In this document: positions 12,501 through 21,882 of the stretch, in pieces
How positions within the stretch are numbered: position 1 is the stretch's first letter
Layout: each line of letters opens with the position of its first letter
Assembly: GCA_014529385.2 (NCBI GenBank)
Contig: CM043969.1
Location: 14,755,446-14,819,445 of the forward strand
Origin: Adiantum capillus-veneris
Taxonomy: Eukaryota > Streptophyta > Polypodiopsida > Polypodiales > Pteridaceae
DNA: 64,000 bases
Direction: 5' to 3'
Notes under the pieces: model-generated
What the model saw: only the letters and a program-made list of their open reading frames with translations
What the model was told of the DNA's origin: nothing
Database searches by the model: none
Made by a program: the position numbers and the translations under genes

Positions 12501-13725
12501 GATCGTGAACGAGAACCGCCTCTAACCTAAAGCGTCTCCACACCAAAACTATGGCAAACAATGCTCGAGATCACAAGACTCTCCCACCCGAGAGCAAACC
12601 ACTGTCTCAAGCAAAGAAGGATACACAACTCCTCACTCTTGCGAGAGTGGATACAAAAACACAAAACTGTGTCCAAACTGACAAAACCTGTCAAAATGAG
12701 AGTAAACACTCGATCACAAACTATGGCGAGAATCTCGGAAGAATTCGGCAGAGTTTCCCCTAAAAACTGAGCAAAAAATCAAGTACAATCTCTACCATAA
12801 ACCATAACACTACTCAATGCCAATGAGTAGAAATGCCAAAATGGCTCCACATTTTCACATACAATGGCAATCCGCACTCAACGTACATCAACGGAGTGAC
12901 CGCGCATAAACAAGTGCCAAAAGATTTGCAATCCGGAAACTTGATCAATGCGAAAACAATGCTCTCAAGAGAGCTCACCGACACTTGAAAGTGCTCGCCA
13001 AAATGCATATATAATGGGCATCAACCATGCGCCATAACCATATGCAAACCATCCGCAAAGACCATGAATCCAAGCACAAAATCACTGCCAAAGTATCCTT
13101 TGAAAACCAGTGAAAGAAGCTCCACCTGCGTGCTCCAAAAACCGTGTCTCTCAAGAGACCGCTTCGGTGGTGTGTAAACGCCTTCGTACTTCGTTGCCCA
13201 AATCTACCAAAAACCCCTCAAACCACAAGCTTTGCACAAGCTCAAATTGCATCTTCAGCTCAGAATTTATGCACTTAACTTCGAGCACCTGCCGTGCTTC
13301 CAAAAGTGCATCAAACTCGCACAGTATGCGAAAACAAAAACGTGCAATTTCTGTATACAGTCAGTCTGAGCTGAATATCAGAAAAACGGCGAGGAACTTG
13401 CAAAAGATTTCTTCTGCAAAGTTGTAGACCACGTCGAAACAGATGGGCATCGTGAACAAAATTCTCAGATCTGCATTCTACAAGGAGAAAAACGAATCTG
13501 AAAACAGTGTTGCTGCGCACACAGTTTTTAGGGCAGCACCTTCACTTACACACAATCTTCCACACTCCTTTCTGAGATTCCACAAGAGCATACATCACTC
13601 TCAACTGAGCTCACAAGCTCCCATTGCATTCTCACAAAGCTTCCAAGCTTTCTTAATCTCTCCACCGTCGAGAGCAAGCGAGCTATCGCCTTGAAGCTCT
13701 CAAAGCTGTCATGCTCTCCGTGGTC
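12501..13725 (-). other. copia B leader and degenerate gag region
   Basis: The stretch between primer site and zinc knuckle should hold gag. The open frames are short and I recognise no Gag motif. The strand bias towards CAAA/CTCA words suggests old coding sequence, but no claim beyond position can be made. Confidence 0.4.
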
Positions 13726-13727
13726 AC

Positions 13728-13745
13728 CATAGCTCTGATACCAAT
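13728..13745 (-). promoter_or_regulatory. copia B primer binding site (initiator tRNA-Met)
   Basis: The minus strand reads TTGGTATCAGAGCTATGG directly inside the right LTR. The core TGGTATCAGAGC is the complement of the 3' end of plant initiator tRNA-Met, with no mismatch. The primer site outlived the coding region, as expected for an element copied by enzymes from elsewhere. Confidence 0.88.
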
Positions 13746-13986
13746 TGTGAGTGCGCGGATGCGGTGCGTGTGCGGAGAGTGAGAAGGAGAGAGATGGAGA
13801 CAGAGAGCAAGACACAGGATGTGGGGTGAAGCTCCCAAATCTCATTGTGTGAGCACCATGTGAGAATGTGAGTGAGAGCTCCTTATTCTTTGTATGTATA
13901 AAGAATAAGGAGATAAATGTGAGCAGCCGGACACTGGCCGGCGGCCACGGGCAAAGCACGGTGAGGCACACCGCCTTTACCTAATA
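13746..13986 (-). repeat. copia B 5' LTR
   Basis: It is 241 bp, starting TGTGAGTGCGCGG and ending CTTTACCTAATA on the plus strand (the terminal CA has become TA). Apart from one 19-bp length difference, it differs from its partner at only a handful of positions by eye. That points to fairly recent insertion. Confidence 0.88.
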
Positions 13987-13993
13987 GGGGGGG

Positions 13994-14044
<51 letters not shown>

Positions 14045-14073
14045 AGAAGAAGAAGAAGAAGAAAAAGAAGAAG

Positions 14074-14112
14074 ATAATTTTTAATTTTGTGGGAACAACC
14101 CCAAGAGACCTC
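14074..14112 (-). mobile_element. SINE copy a, 3' half only
   Basis: The sequence AATTTTGTGGGAACAACCCC and AGAGACCTCAAA resembles the 3' half of copy b (14190-14240). It adjoins a (GAA)n run on the side expected for the tail. The part with the internal promoter is missing. Confidence 0.45.
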
Positions 14113-14135
14113 AAACAAGACAAAATTGAGATTTT

Positions 14136-14180
<45 letters not shown>

Positions 14181-14189
14181 GGAGAAGAA

Positions 14190-14320
14190 GAAGAAGATAA
14201 TTTATAATGTTGTGGGAACGGGTTCAAGAGACCCCAAAGATCTATCCTACGAGTTTTGAACTCATGACCTAGCACTCAAAAGGGAAACAAGATTACCAAT
14301 CTACTACACTTGGATGCTCG
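14190..14320 (-). mobile_element. tRNA-derived SINE copy b with A and B boxes
   Basis: On the minus strand TAGTAGATTGG (14306-14296) fits the RNA polymerase III A-box consensus TRGYNNANNNG, and GTTCAAAAC (14261-14253) fits the B-box core GTTCRANNC. Their starts are 45 bases apart, a little more than in tRNA genes and within the SINE range. The 3' side ends in ATTATCTTCTTCTTCTTC, a pyrimidine tail. There is no cloverleaf, so it is not a tRNA gene. Confidence 0.6.
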
Positions 14321-14371
14321 AAAGGTTAGTTAAGTTATCTCTTTCTACTCACATGCACACACACATGTGAA

Positions 14372-14440
14372 GAGAGTTTTAATGTTGTAAGAGCAATCTT
14401 GAGAGACTTCAAAGATTCATTTGACAAGTCTTGAACTCAA
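14372..14440 (-). mobile_element. SINE copy c, 5'-truncated
   Basis: The block TAATGTTGTAAGAGCAATC, AGAGACTTCAAAGATT and TTGAACTCAAGACCT matches copy b in order. The B box GTTCAAGAC (14436-14428) is present. The A-box side has been replaced by (GT)n. Confidence 0.5.
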
Positions 14441-14441
14441 G

Positions 14442-14534
<93 letters not shown>

Positions 14535-14792
14535 TATTATCATCCTCAAAGGTCAAATATGACCTACGGGACCAGTTACATGTGATGTAATATGTGTGTG
14601 GCTGATGAGTGGCTCTCGATGCTCCAAAATTGTGGTGATGAGAGTCACAATGGAAAGCACATATTGTGGTTGAGAGAGGAAAGTGTGTAGGCCTAAGTCA
14701 TGGCTAAAAATGTGAGGGAAGCAAGTCCAGATGTGACCAAAATCTGAGCACCCTAGTAGTGTGTGGTACTTAGACTCTTGAACTTGTAGTGA

Positions 14793-15865
14793 TCATAAAG
14801 TGCACAGTTGATTTGACTCTTCTCTATTGCCCCAACGCCCTGTCTCACATCGAAGGCAGTGGGAGCTAAGCTGAATGGCTGCGATAGTGCATATCACTGA
14901 CAAGGGGATAGGCTCAAGCATGTAAGTGCGAGTACGGTTTTTCCTTTCTGTGAAGAACATGGTTTTGTAGTTGGGGGCAATATGGGTGGTGTAATGTATG
15001 AAGCGTGACCCACTAGATTCCTCCCAAGTCGTAATACATTGGTGTTGTACAAAAGCTTCATTCACTTGCAAGTCAATTGAGCCATCATGTAGCAAGTGTA
15101 ATGCATCCCATCTCCCAAACCACTTCTTTATGTCTTTCATCCATCTTGTGCTCAAGATCTTGCTTTTATGCGTCTTTTGAACCTTTTTTGCTTGCTTCCC
15201 ATGCAATTGTAGAAAGTCGATGTGAGGGGTTTTAACGCATCTTTATCATGTACTCCACAACCCTTTCCATGCCCATAACCTCAATTGAAAGAGATCCGAC
15301 TCAAGAAGTAGGAGCATATATGGTGTTTGTGTCTTAATTTGGAGAAAGCTTGTAAGGAAACTCTTTTGGACTTTCTCAAACTCTTTCCAAATAGACTTTG
15401 AGATGCTCCCACCCACACTTCAAGTCCATAAAGAAGAAACGGTGTCACCAATGTGTCAAAAAGGTATTTCTTGAGAACCCAACACTTGATGTTTCCCGCA
15501 TTACACATGTTTTCAAATGCATAGTATGCTCTCTTTCCCACGTCCAAATGACACATAGCACATTCATGCCATTTGTGATTGGCCGGAACCTCAAGGCCAA
15601 GGTACTTAAAGCTCTCAACAACTTCAAGTGTCTCATTGTTGTACACAATGCATGGCTTCTCCTTATGGTTGATTTTCACAAGCATAACCTTTGTTATGAA
15701 TTCTATCACAATGAGCCCACTATGGAAGCAAAAGTTTTCAAGGACAAGCATAAGATTTTGTGCATCTTCTAAAGTGTGTGCTAGAATCACTACATCATCC
15801 GCATACAACAAAAGCATGATTACCACATTGCAAATGATGACCTCTTCAATGCCTTCTTCTTGCAT
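14793..15865 (-). pseudogene. LINE copy 1 reverse transcriptase and C-terminal remnant
   Basis: The segment 15865-15281 begins shortly before the catalytic box LLLYADDVVILAHT. It continues with SFKYLGLEVP and the thumb-like TPFLLYGLEVW, typical of non-LTR RT. The segment 15206-14793 (KKWFGRWDALHLL) lies in the C-terminal region. The RT fingers upstream of YADD are absent, so the enzyme cannot work. The same YLGLEV block with about 75-80% similarity by eye occurs at 41510-41127. Confidence 0.78.
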
Positions 15866-15899
15866 AAAGTCAAGTGCCCCTCAAGTTTCTCCAAAATCT

Positions 15900-17100
15900 T
15901 CCACATGTACGTGTCTTTTCTTGGAATTGAAAAATTTGTTGTTTTACTTCCCATCTCCTTCTCTTCTTTTGAATCAATGCATTGTATGTATGCAAATGAC
16001 TTTGATAGTTGTCTTTGTCCATAGTTGCATCAAGCTTTATCAAGGACTTTCGAGCATCTTGACATTCTTTATCAAGCCACCTTTTTTGTTATCTATCTTT
16101 GTTGATACCATGGACATGCTTTATGGAAAAGCATTCTTTGGCACAAGAACAAAGAACTTTTTTCAAAGCTTTCCATTTAGTTTCCAATGGTGCGTCATAT
16201 TGAATCTTTGTCATCCATAACTTTTGCTCAACTATTTCAATGTACATCGGTGCCCGTTTGGAATTCATACATAGTGATAACTTCTCTTTCCTTTGGCTGA
16301 GATTATCATGCTTAGTTGCTTTTCCACATGCAAGGTCAATAAATAAGGTCCGATGGTCTAATTCCGGGGTCCATTGGCCAAACATAAAACTCTTTATGTG
16401 ATACATGATGGCTTCGGAGAGTAGCATATACTCAATCACACTATCCCCATTATATTTTCTAATCTCGGGGTCCATTGGCCAAACATAAAACTCTTTATGT
16501 GATACATGATGGCTTCTGATAGTAGCATATAGTCAATCACACTATCCCCATTACATTTTCTACATGTAAATCCATTGGTTCCACTCCATAAAGATACACC
16601 ATTGGCAATCAGCATACCCATGCTATTACACATGTGTAAAAGTAACTTTCTACAGTAATCCGGCTCTTTCTCAGCCACTAAAGTAGGATCATACGAGTGA
16701 ACTTCCTCCAACTCTCCTGAAATATATGGCATATCAAATTGTTGAGTATCATGTTGCAATGTTTTTGTGCGAGCATTCATATCCCCAAAGACAATAACAT
16801 CACCTTCGCCTTTGAAATAAGAAATTTTCTCTTCTAAATCAAAAAATGGTTGATCTCTATCCATGCAATCACAAAAGGGGGAATCATGGTGAGGAATGTA
16901 GCAATCGGCTACAAAAATAGGTGCTCTTTTTGGTGTCATAATTTTCAGTCATACATAATGTTTGTACTTGTTAGCTTTCACAATTAATACAAAATCTTCC
17001 AATCCTTTCTTAGCCATACGTGTCTCGATTTCGTGCTCCATCTCTTCCTTGTCCAAGGTAGCCAATATCTTGACCCAATCATTAAAACAAAGCATGTGCA
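15900..17100 (-). pseudogene. LINE copy 1 APE-type endonuclease remnant
   Basis: The segment 16939-16436 shows VIFGDMNARTKTL, the catalytic G-D-x-N-A-R box of apurinic-type endonucleases, and later GDSVIDYMLLSEA (the S-x-I-D-Y block). It also has an upstream piece DWVKILATLDKEEMEHEIE near 17070. A 98-bp tandem duplication repeats the SVIDY block, so the frame runs through that motif twice. Downstream at about 16080-15900 the linker KKRWLDKECQDARKSL is legible. Such endonucleases nick DNA to prime reverse transcription. Confidence 0.75.
16368..16563. repeat. 98-bp tandem duplication inside the LINE
   Basis: GGGGTCCATTGGCCAAACAT begins at 16368 and again at 16466. The following bases repeat to about 16563 with few changes. 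It duplicates the end of the endonuclease domain. Confidence 0.88.
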
Positions 17101-17288
17101 AGATAGAAGACATTTTATCCGTAGCTAAGGCCGAATCATAGATTATTTAAGAAGCATCTAGACTGCAAATACATATGAGAACAAGGGAGGTTTCCATAGA
17201 GAGAGGTTCAAAAGTTAATTCCAAGTGTTGCGAAAGAGAAAGGGTCTGCAATAGACAAATTGTTAGTTAACAAGAGATTACTTAGGGT

Positions 17289-17609
17289 TGTTGAGATGTC
17301 GAGCTCTACATCTTGAGCTGGCATCCACTACGGGTCTTGGCCGCTTACGGCATTTACTCAATGGCGCGTTAGGTGAACGACATGGAGGATCTCTGCCAGT
17401 GATTCTACATGTGGACTACACTTATAGTGCCAGCCTAGTATGCTTCTAGCGAGTTCACACTTAGTGACCGCATGTACATATGTGCTACTTTTCAGCTTTA
17501 GTACTTAGTCATTTTGTACTCTCTTTTCTGTGAGAAGAAGAAGAAGCTTTCCATCTCTGTGTGCTTTGTGCTTGTGTTGTGTATCTCTCTTGCATCCTCA
17601 TTCTTTACA
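17289..17609 (+). repeat. copia C 5' LTR
   Basis: It starts TGTTGAGATGTCGAGC and ends CATTCTTTACA (TG...CA, 321 bp), preceded by AGGGT. A CTTTTCTGTGAGAAGAAGAAG stretch lies near the 3' end. It matches 36007-36327 over the full length. Confidence 0.94.
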
Positions 17610-17623
17610 TGGTATTAGAGCCT
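17610..17623 (+). promoter_or_regulatory. copia C primer binding site
   Basis: TGGTATTAGAGCCT lies directly after the LTR. It fits the initiator tRNA-Met site TGGTATCAGAGC with one C-to-T change. Confidence 0.82.
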
Positions 17624-17876
17624 GGTGCAGGCAAGAGAGGATAAGAGAGCAAGAGCATCACAATCTCTTCGTTCGCAATCCACGACCAGATTTATTTCGT
17701 ACAAGTTTTTGAACAGGTCTCCAAAGTGCAGTACATAGAGATTTATTGTACAAGTACAGTGGTTGTATGTACGCTTGATTGTGGACACTCGTTGAGTGTA
17801 GAAAGCGTTACAGGTACCATGATAGCAGATTTGCAGGTTTTTGCAGGTTGCAGCTATTTGGTCTTAGTGCTTCAAG

Positions 17877-18770
17877 ATGTCTGACGGTTTCAATCAGATT
17901 GTTACTGAGAAGCTTGAGAAAAATAACTACCCTGCATGGAAGTTCAGAATAACTAATTTCCTAAAAGGAAAAGGTTATTGGGACTATGTAGAAGGAGACA
18001 ATGAAAAGGAACAAGAGATTCCCGAGGCAAATGCTACAGCAGAACAAAGAAAAGCCTTGAGGGACTGGCAACAAGGCCAAAGCAAAGTGATGTATTGGAT
18101 TTCTATAAGCATCACAGATGGCATGATGGGCTATCTACAGGATGCTGAAACCCCCGCCATTACATGAAAAAACTTAGGCAGAGTGTTCGAGGTAAACACC
18201 AAGTCCAGGAAGCTTCAACTAAAGTCGGAGTTAAATCAGGTTAAGAGGAACAACCTCTCCATCAATGATTATGCCTTGAAGATCAAGAGTATCATTGAGG
18301 CTCTTGGATCTATTAAAGTCACAATGGAAGACGATGACATTGTCCATGCATGCTTGGATGGCCTAGGAGATGAGTATGTACATTTCAGGTCTTCCATGAA
18401 TACAAGAGACGACATCCCCGTGTTCCAAGATTTGATTTCTATGCTTATTCTTGAGGAGAAGAACTTTGACACATCTTCTTCTCATGGCAGAAATAATTCT
18501 GATCATGCCTTCTATTCTAACTCCAACAGAGGTAGAGGTAGAGGTCGTGGTCGAGGCCCAAGTGGTTGCAGGGGCCAATTTCGAGAAGGTCAATCAAATC
18601 AAAACAATACAGGTGGCAGGGGAAACCAGTCTCAAGGCAGGGGGAGTCAAAGAGGTCGTGGTGCAGGATCAAGCAGGCAGCAACATACTGTGGATAGCAG
18701 AGAATGTTAGACTTGTGGTGAAAGAGGTCACATGTCACGTGACTGTCCAAAGGGAAAAGCAAGTGGAAAG
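17877..18770 (+). pseudogene. gag: copia C gag
   Basis: It starts MSDGFNQIVTEKLEKNNYPAW, the typical plant copia Gag opening, then W-K-F-R-I and a UBN2-like region to about 18480. An RGRGRG-rich RNA-binding stretch (18525-18670) precedes a CCHC knuckle ending TCGERGHMSRDC. A TGA near 18165 splits off the first 96 residues. A TAG at 18708-18710 lies inside the knuckle, just after its first cysteine. Otherwise the frame is kept. Gag would build the particle; this copy cannot make the full protein. Confidence 0.88.
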
Positions 18771-18779
18771 AGAGAACAG

Positions 18780-20330
18780 GGAAACTATGCATCTACTAGC
18801 AGAGATGCAGATGACAGCAAAAGCAAGCGCATGTTTGTTATGCAGCATGTAATGAATACAATGACTGCAGAGAATTCCACCCAAGATGATGTTTGGTATG
18901 TGGATTCAGGTGCCTCTAATCACATGACGTCTCGTGGAGAGTGGTTTAGAGATATGCGCAAACCAGATGTGTCAGGCTATGTGCAGACATGAGATGACAC
19001 AGCTCACCCCATTGCTCATGTAGGGGACATACCCCTAAATACAAAGAGTGGAAAATCAAAGTACTTAGCAGATGTACTTCATGTCCCAAATATTACAAAG
19101 AATCTTGTTTCTATTGGACAAATGGTTGAGCAGGGTTTGCAGGTTCGCTTCAATCCGAATGGTTGTTATGTAGAAGATTTCCAGAATGGCTGTAAGCTGA
19201 TCACAGAGGGCAAATGTGTGGGCAGAATGTTTACGTTGAATGTAGACATGCCTGAGGTAAAAGCTGCATTATTTGCACAGGGCACAAGTGTTGTGGCCGA
19301 TGTTGACATTTGGCACAAACGCATTGGCCATGTCAATGAGTAGAGATTGCACAGCATGAAATCAAAACAGATTGTAAAAGGTTTGCCCAAATTCAAGGTG
19401 GATGGTATGCATAAAGTGTGTGCAGCATGCCAGTTTGGAAAACAGTCAAAGGGCTCATTTCCACATGAGCGCAATGTATGTAAAAAGCCACTTGAGGTGG
19501 TGCACACAGATGTTTGGGGTCCAACCGATACTGCAAGTATACATGGTTGCAGGTATTATGTCTCTTTCATTGATGACCATACAAGGAAAGTATGGGTCTA
19601 CTTCATGCGTAACAAAAGTGAAGTGTTTGGTCACTTTCAGGACTTCAAAGTCATGATTGAGAAGGAGACAGATATGCAAATCAAGACATTGAGGTCAGAT
19701 GGAGGGGGAGAGTACTTCTCCAATGATTTTTCAGATTTTCTGCGAATGCATGGTATACGTAGGCAGTTTACATACAGATATACTCCACAGCAGAATGGGG
19801 TCGTAGAAAGGAAAAACAGGCACATTGCAGAGGTTGCACGTGCATTGATGAATGAGAAGAACATGCCTCATCATTTTTGGGTTGAAGCTGTAAATACAGT
19901 TGTGTACATTATGAACAGGACACCTACAGCTACGGTGCATGATGTAACACCTCAAGAAAAGTTTACAGGTACAAAGCCTGATTTGGCACACTTGAAAGTG
20001 TTTGGCTGCATAGCTTACGTGCACGTACCAGATGAGTTGCGTAGGAAATTGGATCCTAAAGCAGAGAAATGTATGCTTGTGGGATATTCCCTTGAACAAA
20101 AGGGGTACAAGTGCTACAATCCTACTACATGAGAATTACGAGTGAGCAGAGATGTAGTCTTTGATGAGATGAGCAGCTGGTACACTAATGCACATGGCAC
20201 TATTGGGGCTGATGTAAAAGATGATGTGGTTGTACAAAATGTGAGGCCACAGTCACAGGTTTTGAGTGGACCACAAGAGTCCTCTTCTCGTGGCTCTGTT
20301 GAGAATCGATGGAATGGTAGACTACGTACG
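18780..20330 (+). pseudogene. pol: copia C protease and integrase
   Basis: The protease active site WYVDSGASNHMT (about 18894-18930) is intact. A TGA at 18990 interrupts the domain, which continues to LHVPNITKNLVSIGQM. The integrase zinc region has IWHKRIGHVNE, then a TAG near 19341, then CAACQFGKQ. The core at 19347-20132 has SFIDDHTRKVWVY, LRSDGGGEYF and TPQQNGVVERKN, so the D-D-E residues are present, and FHxFW-like HHFWVEAVNT follows. A TGA stands at 20130. The frame then runs into the left LTR of gypsy G at 20335. Confidence 0.9.
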
Positions 20331-20334
20331 CAGG

Positions 20335-20923
20335 TGTTAACCCTCACAGCTCACGGACACCCCATCACCTATGACGGACGTGTTATATGTATTTGGTAGA
20401 GTCAGGTACCTGGCTTGTCGGTCCAATAGGAAAAGGGTAAGAGTGATCGCCGATGAGAGGCGCACTCTAACTGGGACATTCAAGGGATTAGTTGGCTAAG
20501 CATGGGCGCCCAAGTGTGAATGGGGTGAGCTCATATAAAAGCCAACTAAACCTAAAATTCACTTATTCTCTCATTTGTGCAATAGAAGAGTGCTCTTGCT
20601 CCATCTCCATCTCCATCTTCTTCTTCTTCACCTCCTTGTGTGTGTGTGTATGTGAGAGAGAGAGAGAGAGAGGGAGAGTGTGTGTGCGATCGAGCATTAC
20701 GAAGGCACGACGGCGGCGAAGCGGTTGAGCGTGGCACGACTGCAGCTTCTTCTTCATCGCGGCGAGGAATCCACCACGAAGGCGAGCGTAGAGCGGTGAG
20801 TGACACACCGTTTGCTCTCTTGAGCTTGCTAGATTAGTATTGTTGTGTGCTTGGAGCCATTTGTGGCTCGCACACGGTGTATCGGCAAGTCCCTTGCTTC
20901 GACAGTGCGGCAAGGAGCGCACA
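20335..20923 (+). repeat. gypsy G 5' LTR with TATA box
   Basis: It is 589 bp, starting TGTTAACCCTCACAGCTC and ending GGAGCGCACA. A TATA box CATATAAAAG is at 20533-20541, which places the transcript start near 20565. A short GT/GA microsatellite (20639-20672) differs in length from the other LTR. Confidence 0.94.
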
Positions 20924-20927
20924 TTTT

Positions 20928-20945
20928 TGGCGCCGTTGCCGGGGA
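20928..20945 (+). promoter_or_regulatory. gypsy G primer binding site (tRNA-Asp)
   Basis: TGGCGCCGTTGCCGGGGA begins four bases after the LTR. From what I know of the plant tRNA-Asp(GUC) 3' end (UCCCCGGCAACGGCGCCA), it is complementary over 18 bases. tRNA-Asp priming is known for Athila-type plant gypsy elements. Confidence 0.85.
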
Positions 20946-21882
20946 ATCGCCCTGCACTAAGCCCAAGAGGCACTCTGTGCTTCTCCTATGAGTTGTTTGT
21001 AGTAGGAAAGAAGAGGAAGAGGAAGAGGAATGAGTTGTTTTTCTGTAAGTTGTTAATTTCTGTGTTGTCTACAAGTTCTGTGATTTCTGCATAATGTTGT
21101 GTTTTCTGTTTGCACACAGTCTTTGCACAATTAGTAGTCGTTAGCTTGTTTGCAGTGAATGAATAAGTAGGAAGGCAGTTAGCAATTTCTGCTTGCACAC
21201 AGTCTGCACACAGTTTTCTGTCAAGGTTTGCCTGCACACAATCTTTGCACAGTAAGGTAGTGAGAGCGGAAGTAGGTGGACAGTTAGCTCATTGTCAGTA
21301 AGCAGTTAACAGATTAGTCAGTGGTCAGCAGCATTGTTAGTAAGTAGATAAGGTAGTGAGCTGTCTGTGAGCTGTTGATTGGGAGGTTAGGTAGGTGACA
21401 ATGTGTGTGGCCAAGAAAGGGTCACCTAAACCGCGCGCGGTCATCGCCTATTTAAAAAAAAAACAAAAAAAACAAAAAAAATTAAAAAAAAACTGAAAAT
21501 GCCCAAGCCCAAGCCCAGGCCTCAGTCCTCAGTCTTATGATATATACTAGACTCACTCTTATATATATACCTTACCCCCTCAAGAGGGAATGAGAGCATG
21601 TGGGGCAAGTCCTCCACTCTCCTCCCTTCTCTTCCCACTTGCACCCTTAGACTTTCTAATTTGGGCCTAGTTCCCTACTAGAAATTGACGGTTTTAGGGA
21701 TTCCGAGGGCATAAAGTGACCAAACGGAGGGCTGTAAAGCACGGCACGTCCCTCTGACCGAGACGCTCGTTTTGAGCTATCATACGTTCTATTCTATAGC
21801 TGGGTCAGAAAAAAAGGACCAAAAAATCAAAATATAAATAAATAAGAAAAGACTTGGGTTGCAAAACACCCAAAATTACTAG
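20946..21882 (+). other. gypsy G 5' leader
   Basis: A 0.9-kb untranslated leader. It contains an imperfect repeat of words like TTGCACACAGTCT (about 21108-21255), TTAGTAGT-like words, and an A-rich tract (21451-21494). No open frame of note is present before 21883. Confidence 0.6.

Larger units (their letters stand above)
10980..13986 (-). mobile_element. non-autonomous copia element B, 3.0 kb
   Basis: Two similar LTRs (10980-11201 and 13746-13986) flank a 2.5-kb inside, on the minus strand. An exact primer binding site lies next to the right LTR. The inside keeps the Gag knuckle and protease region joined to the end of RT, with most of integrase and RT absent. Both outer flanks are G runs, so a 5-bp GGGGG target duplication is consistent but not provable. 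The element is far shorter than a full copia element (about 5 kb), so it would need enzymes from a relative. Confidence 0.85.
13987..14531. repeat. cluster of GA, GAA and GT microsatellites
   Basis: G run then (GA)n 13997-14040, (GAA)n 14041-14073, (GA)n 14142-14178, (GT)n 14445-14492 and (GA)n 14492-14531. The SINE copies listed separately lie between them. The GAA/GA runs adjoin SINE 3' ends and may have grown from their tails. Confidence 0.95.
14533..17110 (-). mobile_element. LINE (non-LTR retrotransposon) copy 1, damaged
   Basis: The minus strand carries an endonuclease region (about 17100-16090), a linker, an RT fragment with YADD, and a 3' region shared with the second copy at 40277-41561. 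The two share the 3' end GGTCATATTTGACC and GATGATAATAAA. The RT N-terminal half is missing between 15990 and 15866. The 5' limit is uncertain. Confidence 0.8.

Noticed and set aside
14253-14306. tRNA gene from the A and B boxes at 14253-14306
   Set aside because: No acceptor stem or cloverleaf can be formed; the boxes fit a SINE promoter better.
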